In this document: piece by piece, positions 25,321 through 34,305 of the stretch
How the letters are laid out: every line of letters starts with the position of its first letter
How positions within the stretch are numbered: the first letter of the stretch is position 1
DNA from: JAPPFW01 sp965231815
GTDB taxonomy: Bacteria; Actinomycetota; Acidimicrobiia; Spongiisociales; Spongiisociaceae
Direction: 5' to 3'
DNA length: 64,000 nucleotides
Assembly: GCA_965231815.1 (NCBI GenBank)
Contig: OZ246890.1
Span: 2,232,001 to 2,296,000, forward strand
Position numbers and translations under genes: made by a program
The notes under the pieces: model-generated
The model's input: the letters and a program-made list of their open reading frames with translations, nothing else
Databases searched by the model: none
What the model was told of the DNA's origin: nothing

Positions 25321-27645
25321 TCAAGGGGCTACGTGTCCCGCAACACTCGGATCAATGAGTCCCGCGATGTACGAAGGGGACATGGGACAGCGGTCGATAA
25401 CCACGCCGGCCTTCCCTATAGCATCCTCGATCGCTCCGGCCAACGCCGCCGGAGGTCCTATCGTGCCGGCCTCCCCGACCCCGCGTACCCCCAGAGGATT
25501 CAACTCCGACGGTGTTTCGAAGTGGTACACCTCCGGGCTTGGCAAGTCCGTCGAGCGGGGTATCTGGTAGTCGAGGAAGCTGGCGGTGGAGAGTTGGCCC
25601 GATTCGTCGTAGAGGAGTTCCTCGGAGAGCGCCGCGCCGATCCCCTGTGCGATCCCTCCCACGACCTGCCCGTCGACGATCATGGGGTTGATCAGCTTCC
25701 CGCAGTCGTGCACGACCACGTACTTCAGGATGGACACGTGTCCGGTGACCGGGTGAACCTCGACGACGGCTATGTGCGTGCCGTAGGCGAAGGTGACCCG
25801 ACCGGGATCGAACCCGGCGGCCGCAGTTAGGGGAGCGCCCATGCCCGGATCCGCGCAATCAACCAGCGACACCGAACGGGACGGAGCGCCGATGACGGAC
25901 ACCCGACCATCCCGGATGGTCAGGTCACCGGGATCGACCTCCAGCAGGCCCGCCGCCCGATCCAGCACCAGCATGCGCAACTCGGCGCTCGCGGCGGAAA
26001 CCGCGCTCCCCACGACCACTGCGGTCCGGCTGGCAATCGTGCCGGCGCCGCTCGGGAGCAGCCCGGTGTCTCCCTGCAGGACCTGCACGGATTCCAGTGG
26101 AACGCCCATCCCGTCGGCCGCCAACTGGCCGAGCATGGTGGCGTGTCCTTGTCCCTGCGAGGGCAGTGCGATGGTTATGACCACCGTGCCGTCCGGTTCC
26201 AGGGTGGCGATAGCTGTCTCGGTGGGGCCGATCCCCGTTCCTTCGATGTAGTTGGCATACCCGATACCCAGCAACCGACCCTCGGGCCTGGCCCGGGACC
26301 GTTCCTCCCGCCAGAACTCCACGTCGGCGCGCCGGAGGGCTTCGTCGAACCCGGCGCGGTAATCGCCCCCGTCCAGGCTCAGGGGGGTTCCGTCCCGGTA
26401 GCGGATGCCGGCTTGGTAGGGCATCTCGTCCCCGGTGATGAGGTTCTTCTGCCGGAGGACGGCCGGATCGATTCCGAGTTTCCGGGCCGTAACGTCGATT
26501 ATCCGTTCCATCGGGAAGACCGCTTCCGGGCGACCGGCGCCCCGGTAGGCGGAGAGGGGTGCTTTGTTGGTGAGGTAGGTCTCGTGAACGATTAGGGCTG
26601 CGGGGATGCGGTAGGTCCCCTGAAGATGGGCGGCTGTGTTGTAGGGGACCACCAGGCTCTCGAGGTTCGAGGCTCCGGCATCGGTGGTGAAGGTGTCCCG
26701 CAAGCCGAGGAATCGGCCGTCGCCGGCCAGAGCCAGTTCGATACTGTGCTGCTGATCCCTGGCGTGGACGGCGGCGAGAAAGTTCTCGGTCCGGGTCTCG
26801 ACCCACTTCACCGGGGCGCCCGTCAGCCTGGCTAGTTCCGGAATCAGCAACTCCTCGGGATACACCATCGATTTGATTCCGAAGCCCCCCCCGACGTCAG
26901 GCGCCACCACTCTTATATCGGCGGGATCGAGCCCGAAGTAGGCGGCCAGCGCGTCGCGGAGCCAGTGGGGCGCCTGGTTGGACGACCACACCGTGAACAC
27001 CGGCCGGGTGGGGTCGGCGAGCACCCCCCGCGGTTCGATCGGGGTCCCGGTTTGGCGTCCGGTTCGGAACGTACCGCTCACCACATGGTCGGCGCGGGCG
27101 AAGGCGAGGTCCACGTCGCCCTTGCGCACCACGAATCGGGCGGCGAGGTTGTCGGGCCGGCCCTCATTCAGCGGACCGCCGCGGAGGGCTCGGGACTGGT
27201 CGATGTCGACGACCGGATCGTGAGGTTCGTAGTCCACGTACACCTCGCGGGCGCCGTCCGCGGCTGCGTACGGACTGGTAGCGAGAACGGCCACCACCGG
27301 TTCGCCTACGTATCGCACCCGGCCGGGCGCCAGCAGGTGGGCGTACTCGGGCCTGGTCATCACCTCTACGTGCTGGCGGAGACCTTCGGGGGCGGGGAAC
27401 CAGGTTGGCTGGAGGATCGGTCCGTTGGCGGGACCGAGGTCGGAAGCCGTGAATACCCTGACGACGCCGGATGTCGACACAGCTTCCACAACATCGATCG
27501 AGGCCAGTTTGCCCCTGGCCACCTGGCTCCGGACGATGGCGCAGTGGAGGGTGCCGGGGATCCGGATATCGTCGAGATAGCGGGTGCTCCCGGTGAGGAT
27601 GGCCCGGTCCTCGACCCTCCGCACGGAAGTTCCCGTGAGTTTCAC
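25321..27645 (-). CDS. Molybdenum hydroxylase large subunit (CoxL/XdhA-like, form II)
   Basis: A 774-residue xanthine dehydrogenase-family large subunit that binds the molybdopterin cofactor. It has AYRGAGR at 366-372, the signature of form II (non-canonical) CoxL proteins rather than true CO dehydrogenase (AYxCSFR), the cofactor-contacting DVGGGFGIKS (250-259) and the catalytic Glu725 in GVGEAG. It should hydroxylate a heteroaromatic ring or aldehyde using water. Start: GTG at 27645 overlaps the stop of the small-subunit gene as GTGA; an upstream continuation of the frame lies inside that gene and is not used. With the 2Fe-2S subunit (27642) and FAD subunit (28144) it completes a classical three-subunit enzyme. 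Convergent with the RelE gene 17 bases away. Confidence 0.92.
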   Translation of the reverse strand: MKLTGTSVRRVEDRAILTGSTRYLDDIRIPGTLHCAIVRSQVARGKLASIDVVEAVSTSGVVRVFTASDLGPANGPILQPTWFPAPEGLRQHVEVMTRPEYAHLLAPGRVRYVGEPVVAVLATSPYAAADGAREVYVDYEPHDPVVDIDQSRALRGGPLNEGRPDNLAARFVVRKGDVDLAFARADHVVSGTFRTGRQTGTPIEPRGVLADPTRPVFTVWSSNQAPHWLRDALAAYFGLDPADIRVVAPDVGGGFGIKSMVYPEELLIPELARLTGAPVKWVETRTENFLAAVHARDQQHSIELALAGDGRFLGLRDTFTTDAGASNLESLVVPYNTAAHLQGTYRIPAALIVHETYLTNKAPLSAYRGAGRPEAVFPMERIIDVTARKLGIDPAVLRQKNLITGDEMPYQAGIRYRDGTPLSLDGGDYRAGFDEALRRADVEFWREERSRARPEGRLLGIGYANYIEGTGIGPTETAIATLEPDGTVVITIALPSQGQGHATMLGQLAADGMGVPLESVQVLQGDTGLLPSGAGTIASRTAVVVGSAVSAASAELRMLVLDRAAGLLEVDPGDLTIRDGRVSVIGAPSRSVSLVDCADPGMGAPLTAAAGFDPGRVTFAYGTHIAVVEVHPVTGHVSILKYVVVHDCGKLINPMIVDGQVVGGIAQGIGAALSEELLYDESGQLSTASFLDYQIPRSTDLPSPEVYHFETPSELNPLGVRGVGEAGTIGPPAALAGAIEDAIGKAGVVIDRCPMSPSYIAGLIDPSVAGHVAP

Positions 27646-28151
27646 CTCCGGCCCGTTCCCGCCCGGCCCGCCTTGTCCGCCGCCCGAAGCACAGCGGTGA
27701 CGATGTTGGCGTAGCCGGTACACCGGCACAGGTTTCCCGACAGGCCCTCACGTACTTCGTGCTCGTCGGGTTGCGGGTTACGTTCCAGCAAGTCGATCGT
27801 GGCCATCACGAAACCCGACGTGCAGAAACCGCACTGGAGAGCGTGTTCCTCCCTGAACGCCGCCTGCACGGGATGTAGTCCATCATCGTCGGCTATGCCC
27901 TCGATGGTCGTAATCGTGCGGTCGGCCGCCTGCGCCGCGAACAGGGTGCAGGACTTGACGGCGTGACCGTCGAGCAATACCGCGCACGCTCCGCAACTGG
28001 TGGTATCACATCCGATCCGTACTCCGGCGAGGTGGGCCTCCTCACGGAGAAAGTGTGCCAAGAGGAGGCGGGATTCGACCGTGGATGTCACGGTCGCGCC
28101 ATTGACGCTGATCGATACGGCTAGGCGATCGGTTGCGGCGCTTTCACTCAT
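27642..28151 (-). CDS. Molybdenum hydroxylase 2Fe-2S subunit (CoxS-like)
   Basis: A 169-residue electron-transfer subunit with two [2Fe-2S] clusters. The plant ferredoxin-type cluster ligands are Cys48, Cys53, Cys56 and Cys68 (GCDTTSCGACAV), and the second cluster has Cys107, Cys110, Cys142 and Cys144 (QCGFCTSG and NLCRCTGY). All eight are present, so it should be functional. The ATG at 28151 overlaps the FAD subunit gene by eight bases, and its stop overlaps the start of the large subunit gene by four bases (GTGA), so the three subunits are made together. Confidence 0.93.
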   Translation of the reverse strand: MSESAATDRLAVSISVNGATVTSTVESRLLLAHFLREEAHLAGVRIGCDTTSCGACAVLLDGHAVKSCTLFAAQAADRTITTIEGIADDDGLHPVQAAFREEHALQCGFCTSGFVMATIDLLERNPQPDEHEVREGLSGNLCRCTGYANIVTAVLRAADKAGRAGTGRR

Positions 28152-29025
28152 GGTGACCCTTTCGTGCCCGTGCCCAGGCCTTCTCCAGCGCCTGGCCGGT
28201 CACCATCGCTGCTACACGGCGGCGGTATTCGGAAGATCCTCGCATGTCCGACCACGGCTCGGCCGAATGGGCCGCCGCCGATCCGGCTTCTTCGAACAAC
28301 CGGCGCGAGACCGTCTGCCCCACTAGCACCGACTCGGCATCAGTCGCCCGGACGGGGATCGGACCCAGGTTGGTCAGATAGATCCGGGCATCTCCGACGG
28401 TGGACGCATCACCGGACTTCAAACACGCTGCCGCTCCGGCGATTGCGTAGTCGCCGACCTGCCGTTCATACTTTACGTAGGCGCTACCCGTGCCTGCTGG
28501 CTGCTTGGGAACTACAATCTCGGTCAGGATTTCATCCGGTTCCAGAGCCGTGGTGAAGACATCCACGAAGAAGTCACCGGCCGGTACGGTTCGGGACCCG
28601 GCCGGCCCTACGAGGGTGAACGAAGCTCCGGTGGCAGCCAGGGTGGCCGGATGGTCGTTCGCCGGATCACCGTGGGCGGCGTTTCCCCCTACCGTCGCCA
28701 GGTTCCGGACCAGAGGATCGGCGATGACTCGGCTTGTATCGATCAGCGCGGACGCCCAGCACGCCACGACGGGGGAGCGTTCGAGAGCCGACTCGGTCAC
28801 CATCGCTCCGATACGCACCTCTCCGGCGGTCTCGGCAATTGTGGCGAGGGATTCGAGGCGGGATATGTCTATCAGCACCGAGGGAGAAGCGAGGCGCAGC
28901 TTCATCATGGGAATCAGGCTCTGGCCTCCGGCGAGGACCTTGGCCTCATAACCGTAGCCGGCCAGTTCATCAACGGCTTCTTCCAGGGATCGTGCAGGTA
29001 CGTACTTGAAGCGTGGTGGATACAC
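28144..29025 (-). CDS. Molybdenum hydroxylase FAD-binding subunit (CoxM-like)
   Basis: A 293-residue FAD-binding protein. AKVLAGGQSLIPMMKLRLA is the pyrophosphate-binding loop of the CoxM/XdhB family, and TVGGNAAHGDPANDHPAT is the second FAD motif (TxGGN-DPA). It passes electrons from the clusters to the final acceptor. The frame is open to a GTG at 29079, but the family begins at YPPRFKYVPARS, so GTG at 29025 fits better; the upstream extension has no ribosome binding site and ends 8 bases from a MITE-like element. The insertion at 29087 therefore sits in the 5' region and may supply or disturb the promoter of this three-gene unit. Confidence 0.9.
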   Translation of the reverse strand: MYPPRFKYVPARSLEEAVDELAGYGYEAKVLAGGQSLIPMMKLRLASPSVLIDISRLESLATIAETAGEVRIGAMVTESALERSPVVACWASALIDTSRVIADPLVRNLATVGGNAAHGDPANDHPATLAATGASFTLVGPAGSRTVPAGDFFVDVFTTALEPDEILTEIVVPKQPAGTGSAYVKYERQVGDYAIAGAAACLKSGDASTVGDARIYLTNLGPIPVRATDAESVLVGQTVSRRLFEEAGSAAAHSAEPWSDMRGSSEYRRRVAAMVTGQALEKAWARARKGHHE

Positions 29026-29086
29026 CCGGCGTCTCTCGGCTGTGCGAAGGGGTTGGTAGGTATCGTAGTTGCCGCTCACCGATTAA

Positions 29087-29253
29087 CCCTGATTATTCAG
29101 GTTTCTCACACACCGAGGCGTGTAGAGCCAGTTCAACCCGAGTATTGGGAGCCGGACCGGGATGGGAAACGCCGATAGCTGTATTTCCTGGTCAGGGCGC
29201 GAATATGGTCTACCTCACTCATCCTCCAAACCTCCATCCATGAATGATCGGGG
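29087..29253. mobile_element. MITE-like element, copy 1
   Basis: A 167 bp element with terminal inverted repeats CCCTGATTATTCAGG and (reverse complement of the other end) CCCCGATCATTCATGG, flanked by TTAA at 29083-29086 and TTAA at 29254-29257, a perfect 4 bp target duplication. It is homologous over its whole length, in inverse orientation, to the 201 bp element at 42855; the best conserved internal block contains GGTCAGGGCGCGAATATGG. There is no open frame long enough for a transposase. TTAA duplications are typical of the IS1380/piggyBac lineage, so it may be mobilised by such an enzyme elsewhere in the genome. It lies between two divergent molybdenum hydroxylase operons. Confidence 0.8.
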
Positions 29254-29314
29254 TTAAGGCGTTTCAGACTCGCCGGTGATTCCTGACCACAGGTGAGTTG
29301 CTGGCCCGCGTACC

Positions 29315-31765
29315 ATGACGGGCATCGTGACGAGAACTCAGCGACTGTCTAAGGATGAAGTCGGGACTCCCCGCATAGGCGCCAACAATCGCCGCCTGGC
29401 GCGCGGCGATGGCGAGTACGTGGGCGATCTACAGCCGGAAGGCATGCATCACCTGGCCGTGGTGCGCAGTCCCCACGCCCACGCACGTATCCTTTCGGTC
29501 GACGGTTCCGCGGCGTTGGCCAGCGATGGGGTTGTCGATGTGATCCTGCCCATGGATGTAGCGGAGTACACCCGGCCGATCCCCGAAGGCTGGGACACTG
29601 CCGAAGCCGGAGCGCGTGGGGTCGACTGGTACGCGGTCGCCCAGGGTCGGGTCCGCTACGTCGGGGAAGCTGTCGCCGCGGTCGTAGCCACCGACCCGTA
29701 CATCGCCAAGGCTGCGGCCGGGTACGTGAACGTCGAGTACGAGGTCCTCGAAGCTGTCAGTTCTGCCGAGGTGGCTCTACGTCCGGGTGCGGTCAGAGTG
29801 GAGCCGTCCTGGGATGACAACGTTCTGGTGGCCGATGGGTTCGAGGCCGGTGATTACGACATGGCCATGGCGTTGGCGGACCACACCGCAACCGGACGGG
29901 TCAAGTCGCAGCGCCTAACAGGGGCGCCCATCGAACCTCGCGGCATAGTCGCCGAGTACGACCCGGCAGCCGACCTGCTCACATTCCGGGAGTCGACGCA
30001 GCAACCGCACCAGGTGCAAACCTTCCTTGCCTCGGCGTTAGGGGTGAGGGAGTCGTCCATACGGGTAATACAGACCGATGTGGGCGGGGCGTTCGGTCTG
30101 AAACAACCCACCTCCCAGGAGGAGGTCATCGTGGCTTTCGCGGCCCTCCGCCTGCAAGGACCGGTGCGCTGGCTGGAGACCCGTAGCGAGAGCTTCATGG
30201 TAGGAGGCCACGCCAGGGAGACGGAATGCCGTTTCAGGGTCGGGTTCGAGCCCGACGGGAACATCACCGCGCTGTCCGTTGATATAACCGCCGATGTAGG
30301 CGCCCCCACCTCTTACCTCGGATGGGGCATGTCGTATGTCACCATGTACTCCCTCCCGACCGTCTACGAGATCGAGAACGTCCGGGTCCGCCTGACCAGC
30401 GTCGTTACGAACAAGTGTCCGTGGACCCCCTATCGGGGCTTCGGCAAGGACATAGCCTCCTTCCTTATGGACCGGGTGGTGGAGAAAGTGGCCCGCACCC
30501 TCGGGATACCGACCGAGACCGTTCGGCGCCGCAATTTCATCCCTGCCGACGCTTTCCCCTACCCCCAGGTGTCCGGCGCCATGCTCGACAGCGGGTCCTA
30601 CAGCCAGGTGCTGGACACCGCCCTCGAGGCTGTCGGATATAGGGAGTTCCCGTCGATGCAGGCGGCCGCCCGGGCGGAGGGGCGCTATCTGGGCCTCGGT
30701 ATCGGCCAGGAACTCACTCCTGAAGGGGTGGCCATGCCGGGAAGCATCACCAACAACGGGTACGACGGTGCGACAGTGCGGGTGATGCCCACCGGGGAGG
30801 TAATGGTTTTGACGGGCGTCACGTCGCCCGGCAACGGCAACGAGACCGGCCTCGCCCAGATCGCGGCGGAAGCTCTGGGATGCGAGTTCGATCGTGTGAC
30901 CGTGGTGCAGGGAGATACCGAGTCATGCCCTTGGGGTCTGGGCAACTACAGTTCGAGGAGCATCATCATCGGTGGGTCGGCCGTGTTCGAAGCCGGCCGG
31001 GAACTGAGGCGCCGCATGCACACGGTTGCGGCCTCGATGCTGGGCAGTCGGCCCGCGAGCCTGGCTGCGGCACGGGGACGGATCTGGGTGGAAGCGGAGC
31101 CGGAGCGGTCTATCGGTTTCGCAGATGTCGCCGAGCGGGTTTACTGGCATGCTTTCGAGGAGCATGCCGACCTGGTGGAACCCGGCCTCGAGTCGACCCG
31201 CTACTTCCGGATCCCCAACATCTACCACCAGCCTGAACGGGACGGACGTTTCTCGGTTTACCCGACGTGGCCCAACGGTGTGGCGGCCTGCATAGTCGAG
31301 GTGGATCCGGACACCGGCGGGGTGGCCATCCTCCGCTACTGCATGGTCGAGGACGCCGGAAACATCATCAACCCGCTGCTCGCCGACGCCACCATGCACG
31401 GGGGGATCGCGCAGGGGCTGGGAAGCGTCCTGTACGAGCAGGTACGCTACGACGAGAACGGGCAGTTGCTCACCGCCACCCTCATGGACTACACCATCCC
31501 CACCGCGGTGGAGATGCCCAGATTCGACCTCCTCCACCATCACACCCCTTCGCCGTTTACACCGCTCGGCGTCAAAGGGGTGGGGGAGTCGGGTTTGGGC
31601 GCGTCGCTCGGTGCGGTGTGCAACGCCATCGAGAACGCCTTTCCGGAGTTGTCGATCTGGTTCGAGGAGTTGCCGCTCACCCCCGAGCGGGTCTGGAACG
31701 GGATAAGGAAGGCGATGGATCGATCCGGAAGGGAACCTCGATCGAAACAGGATCAGCAGTGGTGA
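29315..31765 (+). CDS. Molybdenum hydroxylase large subunit, CoxL-like variant A
   Basis: An 816-residue large-subunit homologue. It retains DVGGAFGLKQ (255-264) and the catalytic Glu758 in GVGESG, but the signature loop reads PYRGFGK (372-378) instead of AYRGAGR, so it belongs to a divergent subgroup. An SPHAHARIL strand and RYVGEAVAAVVA are other family marks. No small or FAD subunit gene follows; the next gene is a second large subunit overlapping by four bases (GTGA). Partners could come from the divergent CoxS/CoxM genes at 27642-29025. No good ribosome binding site precedes the ATG at 29315, and another start (GTG or ATG slightly downstream) cannot be excluded. Substrate unknown; the neighbouring UbiD gene suggests an aromatic acid pathway. 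Confidence 0.88.
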   Translation: MTGIVTRTQRLSKDEVGTPRIGANNRRLARGDGEYVGDLQPEGMHHLAVVRSPHAHARILSVDGSAALASDGVVDVILPMDVAEYTRPIPEGWDTAEAGARGVDWYAVAQGRVRYVGEAVAAVVATDPYIAKAAAGYVNVEYEVLEAVSSAEVALRPGAVRVEPSWDDNVLVADGFEAGDYDMAMALADHTATGRVKSQRLTGAPIEPRGIVAEYDPAADLLTFRESTQQPHQVQTFLASALGVRESSIRVIQTDVGGAFGLKQPTSQEEVIVAFAALRLQGPVRWLETRSESFMVGGHARETECRFRVGFEPDGNITALSVDITADVGAPTSYLGWGMSYVTMYSLPTVYEIENVRVRLTSVVTNKCPWTPYRGFGKDIASFLMDRVVEKVARTLGIPTETVRRRNFIPADAFPYPQVSGAMLDSGSYSQVLDTALEAVGYREFPSMQAAARAEGRYLGLGIGQELTPEGVAMPGSITNNGYDGATVRVMPTGEVMVLTGVTSPGNGNETGLAQIAAEALGCEFDRVTVVQGDTESCPWGLGNYSSRSIIIGGSAVFEAGRELRRRMHTVAASMLGSRPASLAAARGRIWVEAEPERSIGFADVAERVYWHAFEEHADLVEPGLESTRYFRIPNIYHQPERDGRFSVYPTWPNGVAACIVEVDPDTGGVAILRYCMVEDAGNIINPLLADATMHGGIAQGLGSVLYEQVRYDENGQLLTATLMDYTIPTAVEMPRFDLLHHHTPSPFTPLGVKGVGESGLGASLGAVCNAIENAFPELSIWFEELPLTPERVWNGIRKAMDRSGREPRSKQDQQW

Positions 31766-34191
31766 ACTCGTCCACTACCTCCACTCATGTCGGCCGGAGC
31801 TATGTGGGGCGCACCAACCGGATACTGGTGGCCGGTAAGGGAAAGTACGTTGACGACATTCGGCCGGGTGGCGACCTGAGCTACATGGCCGTGCTTCGCA
31901 GTCCCCACGCTCATGCCGCCATCCGGTCCATCGACACCTCGCGCGCCGAAGCGCTCCCCGGTGTCCTAGCCGTTGTCACCGGCGCCGAGATCGCGGCGCG
32001 TACCGAGCCGATACCTCAGGGATGGGACACAGCCGCGGTCGGCGCCCGGCAGGTTCGATGGTACGCACTGTGTGTGGACCGGGCCCGGTACGTCGGCGAG
32101 GCGGTGGCTGCGGTCGTAGCCGAGACCAAACACGCAGCCAACCTGGCTCTCGAGTACATAGACATCGAGTACGAGCCACTACCGGCTGCCACCGACGTGC
32201 AGATGGCGCTCGAGGACGGCGCTCCGCTGGTCGAACCCTCCTGGGGAAGCAACGTTCTCGTGAGGCGAGACCTCAAGGTAGGCGACGCGGCGGGCTCGAT
32301 GGCGGGCTCACACGGCATAGTGGAGTTCGAGATCGTCAGCCATCGGGGGACCGGCGTCCCGATCGAGCCGCGGGGCCTGCTGGCGTTCTTCGACCGGAAG
32401 CGGGAAACACTCACCCTGTGGGACTCCACCCAGAACCCCCATCCGCTGCGGGTGTATCTCTCCCAGACCCTGGGCGTCCCCGAGTCCCGCATCAGGGTCA
32501 TCCAACCCCAAGTGGGCGGCGCATTCGGGCTGAAGCAGCCTACGTTCCAGGAGGAACCCCTCATCGCCTACCTGGCTTTGAAGCTACGCCGCTCGATCAA
32601 GTGGATAGAACAACGGGACGAGAACTTCGCGTCCATCGGTCACGCCCGTGAGATGACGGCCCGGATAAGGGCCGGATACGACGATCAGGGGGTAGTCGAC
32701 GGTATTGATGTGCAGATCGTCGCCGATGTCGGCGCACCCACCAGCCTGGTGGGGTGGGGGATGACCTTCGCGGCGAGCGGCCTGATACCCGGTCCCTACC
32801 GGATACCCAACACACGGGTGCGCCTGACCACCGTGGTTACCAACAAGACACCCTGGAACTCCTACCGGGGTTTCGGCAAGGACGTCGCCAACCTGTGGCT
32901 GGAGAGGGTCATGGATGAGGTAGCGCGGGCCACCGGTTTGGATCGGGGCGAGGTGAGGATGCGCAACTTCCTGCGATCGGAGGAGTTCCCTTTTGCTCGT
33001 GAAGGGGGCGGCGTCATCGGCAGCGGCGACTACCACGCCACCCTCCGAGAGGCGATGAGCCTGGTCGGCTACGCCGACTTCGAGCATCGTCGCCGGACGG
33101 AGTGGGCAGAAGGGCGGTATGTGGGGGTAGGGATCGGCTACGAGCTCACCCCCGAGGGATGCGCCATGCCGGGATCTGTGATGATCTCCGCCTACGACGG
33201 CGCCACCGTCAGGGTAGGACCGACGGGGGAGGTAACGGTCCTCAGCGGGATCACCTCCCCGGGCAACGGCAACGAGACCGCCCTCGCCCAGATCGCAGCC
33301 GACGGGCTCGGTTGCCGGTTCGAGGATGTGCGGGTGGTGCAGGGCGATACCGTCGTGTGCCCGTGGGGGCTCGGGAACTACAGCTCGAGGGGCGTGATCA
33401 TCGGCGGCTCGGCGGTGGGGGAGACGACAGCCGAGTTGCGGTCCCGCCTGATGGAGGTCGCCGCCAACATGTTGGAGGTCTCACCGGCGGACCTGCAAGC
33501 ACGGGAAGGCCGGATCGGGGTGGTAGGAGCGCCACAGCGATCGGTCCTGATTTCGGAAGTGGCCGACGAGATGTACCGGCGCCCCTACGGGCCCGCCACC
33601 GAGAACGTCGAGCCCGGCCTGGAGGTCACCCGCTACTACCGGGCCGAGAACATCTACCACCAACCGGCTACCCAGGGACGCTTTAACGCCTACCCGACCT
33701 GGCCCAGCGCGGCCGCCGCCTGTGTGGTGGCGGTTGACCCTGAAACCGGGCAGGTAGATGTGCTCGACTACTATCTGGTCGAGGACGCCGGAACCATCGT
33801 GAACCCGCTGCTGGTCGACGCCAACCTGCACGGAGCGACCGCGCAGGCCTTAGGTGGCGCCTTCTTCGAGCAGATCAGCTACGACGAGTCGGGCCAGCTA
33901 CTGACCGCGACCCTCATGGACTACACGATTCCCACCGCCGTGGAGATGCCGAGGGTTAATGTGGCCCACCAGGTGTACCCGTCGCCGTTCACCCCGCTCG
34001 GTACTAAAGGCGCGGGGGAGTCCGGAATGGGCTGCGCGCTGGGTGCGCTGGTCGGCGCCGTCGAGGACGCCTTGCGCGACCATCACGTCCGTATAAACGA
34101 GATTCCGATGACACCGTCAAGGGTCTGGGGAGCGATCCAGAAGGCGCCGACCGCGCGACCGGCGGCGGCTGAAGGCGGTGAAGGACGGTAA
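31762..34191 (+). CDS. Molybdenum hydroxylase large subunit, CoxL-like variant B
   Basis: An 809-residue paralogue of the preceding gene. It shares QVGGAFGLKQ, the signature loop as SYRGFGK and a catalytic Glu in GAGESGMG. Long blocks are nearly identical to variant A, for example TSPGNGNET followed by ALAQIAA, and PWGLGNYSSR, so the pair arose by tandem duplication. GTG at 31762 overlaps the stop of variant A (GTGA), so they are translationally coupled; the open frame extends about 500 bases further upstream inside variant A but that part is Arg-rich shadow sequence. A coupled pair of large subunits is unusual and raises the possibility of a mixed complex or two related substrates. Confidence 0.88.
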   Translation: MNSSTTSTHVGRSYVGRTNRILVAGKGKYVDDIRPGGDLSYMAVLRSPHAHAAIRSIDTSRAEALPGVLAVVTGAEIAARTEPIPQGWDTAAVGARQVRWYALCVDRARYVGEAVAAVVAETKHAANLALEYIDIEYEPLPAATDVQMALEDGAPLVEPSWGSNVLVRRDLKVGDAAGSMAGSHGIVEFEIVSHRGTGVPIEPRGLLAFFDRKRETLTLWDSTQNPHPLRVYLSQTLGVPESRIRVIQPQVGGAFGLKQPTFQEEPLIAYLALKLRRSIKWIEQRDENFASIGHAREMTARIRAGYDDQGVVDGIDVQIVADVGAPTSLVGWGMTFAASGLIPGPYRIPNTRVRLTTVVTNKTPWNSYRGFGKDVANLWLERVMDEVARATGLDRGEVRMRNFLRSEEFPFAREGGGVIGSGDYHATLREAMSLVGYADFEHRRRTEWAEGRYVGVGIGYELTPEGCAMPGSVMISAYDGATVRVGPTGEVTVLSGITSPGNGNETALAQIAADGLGCRFEDVRVVQGDTVVCPWGLGNYSSRGVIIGGSAVGETTAELRSRLMEVAANMLEVSPADLQAREGRIGVVGAPQRSVLISEVADEMYRRPYGPATENVEPGLEVTRYYRAENIYHQPATQGRFNAYPTWPSAAAACVVAVDPETGQVDVLDYYLVEDAGTIVNPLLVDANLHGATAQALGGAFFEQISYDESGQLLTATLMDYTIPTAVEMPRVNVAHQVYPSPFTPLGTKGAGESGMGCALGALVGAVEDALRDHHVRINEIPMTPSRVWGAIQKAPTARPAAAEGGEGR

Positions 34192-34258
34192 TGAGAAGCG
34201 AACCGCAATGGGTCTCCGGTGGTGGACCGTTCGGTAACCGGGTTGTATGCTGCTATTC

Positions 34259-34279
34259 GACCCCCTTGGACAGGGGGTC
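34259..34279. promoter_or_regulatory. Hairpin upstream of the second UbiD gene
   Basis: GACCCCC-TTGGACA-GGGGGTC is a perfect 7 bp stem with a 7-base loop, placed 27 bases before the UbiD start codon and 68 bases after the preceding stop. There is no following T tract, so it is not a classical terminator; it could be an operator palindrome or a 5'-leader structure controlling the UbiD gene. Confidence 0.45.
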
Positions 34280-34305
34280 CTGCCAGCCGCTCCGAGGAGA
34301 GATCG

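Noticed and set aside
31267..31761. Upstream extension of the second CoxL-like frame into the first
   Set aside because: The extension is Arg- and His-rich shadow sequence inside variant A; GTG at 31762 with a four-base overlap is the sensible start.
29315..31765. True carbon monoxide dehydrogenase (form I CoxL)
   Set aside because: None of the three large subunits has the AYxCSFR active-site loop; they carry AYRGAGR or YRGFGK, so CO oxidation is not supported.
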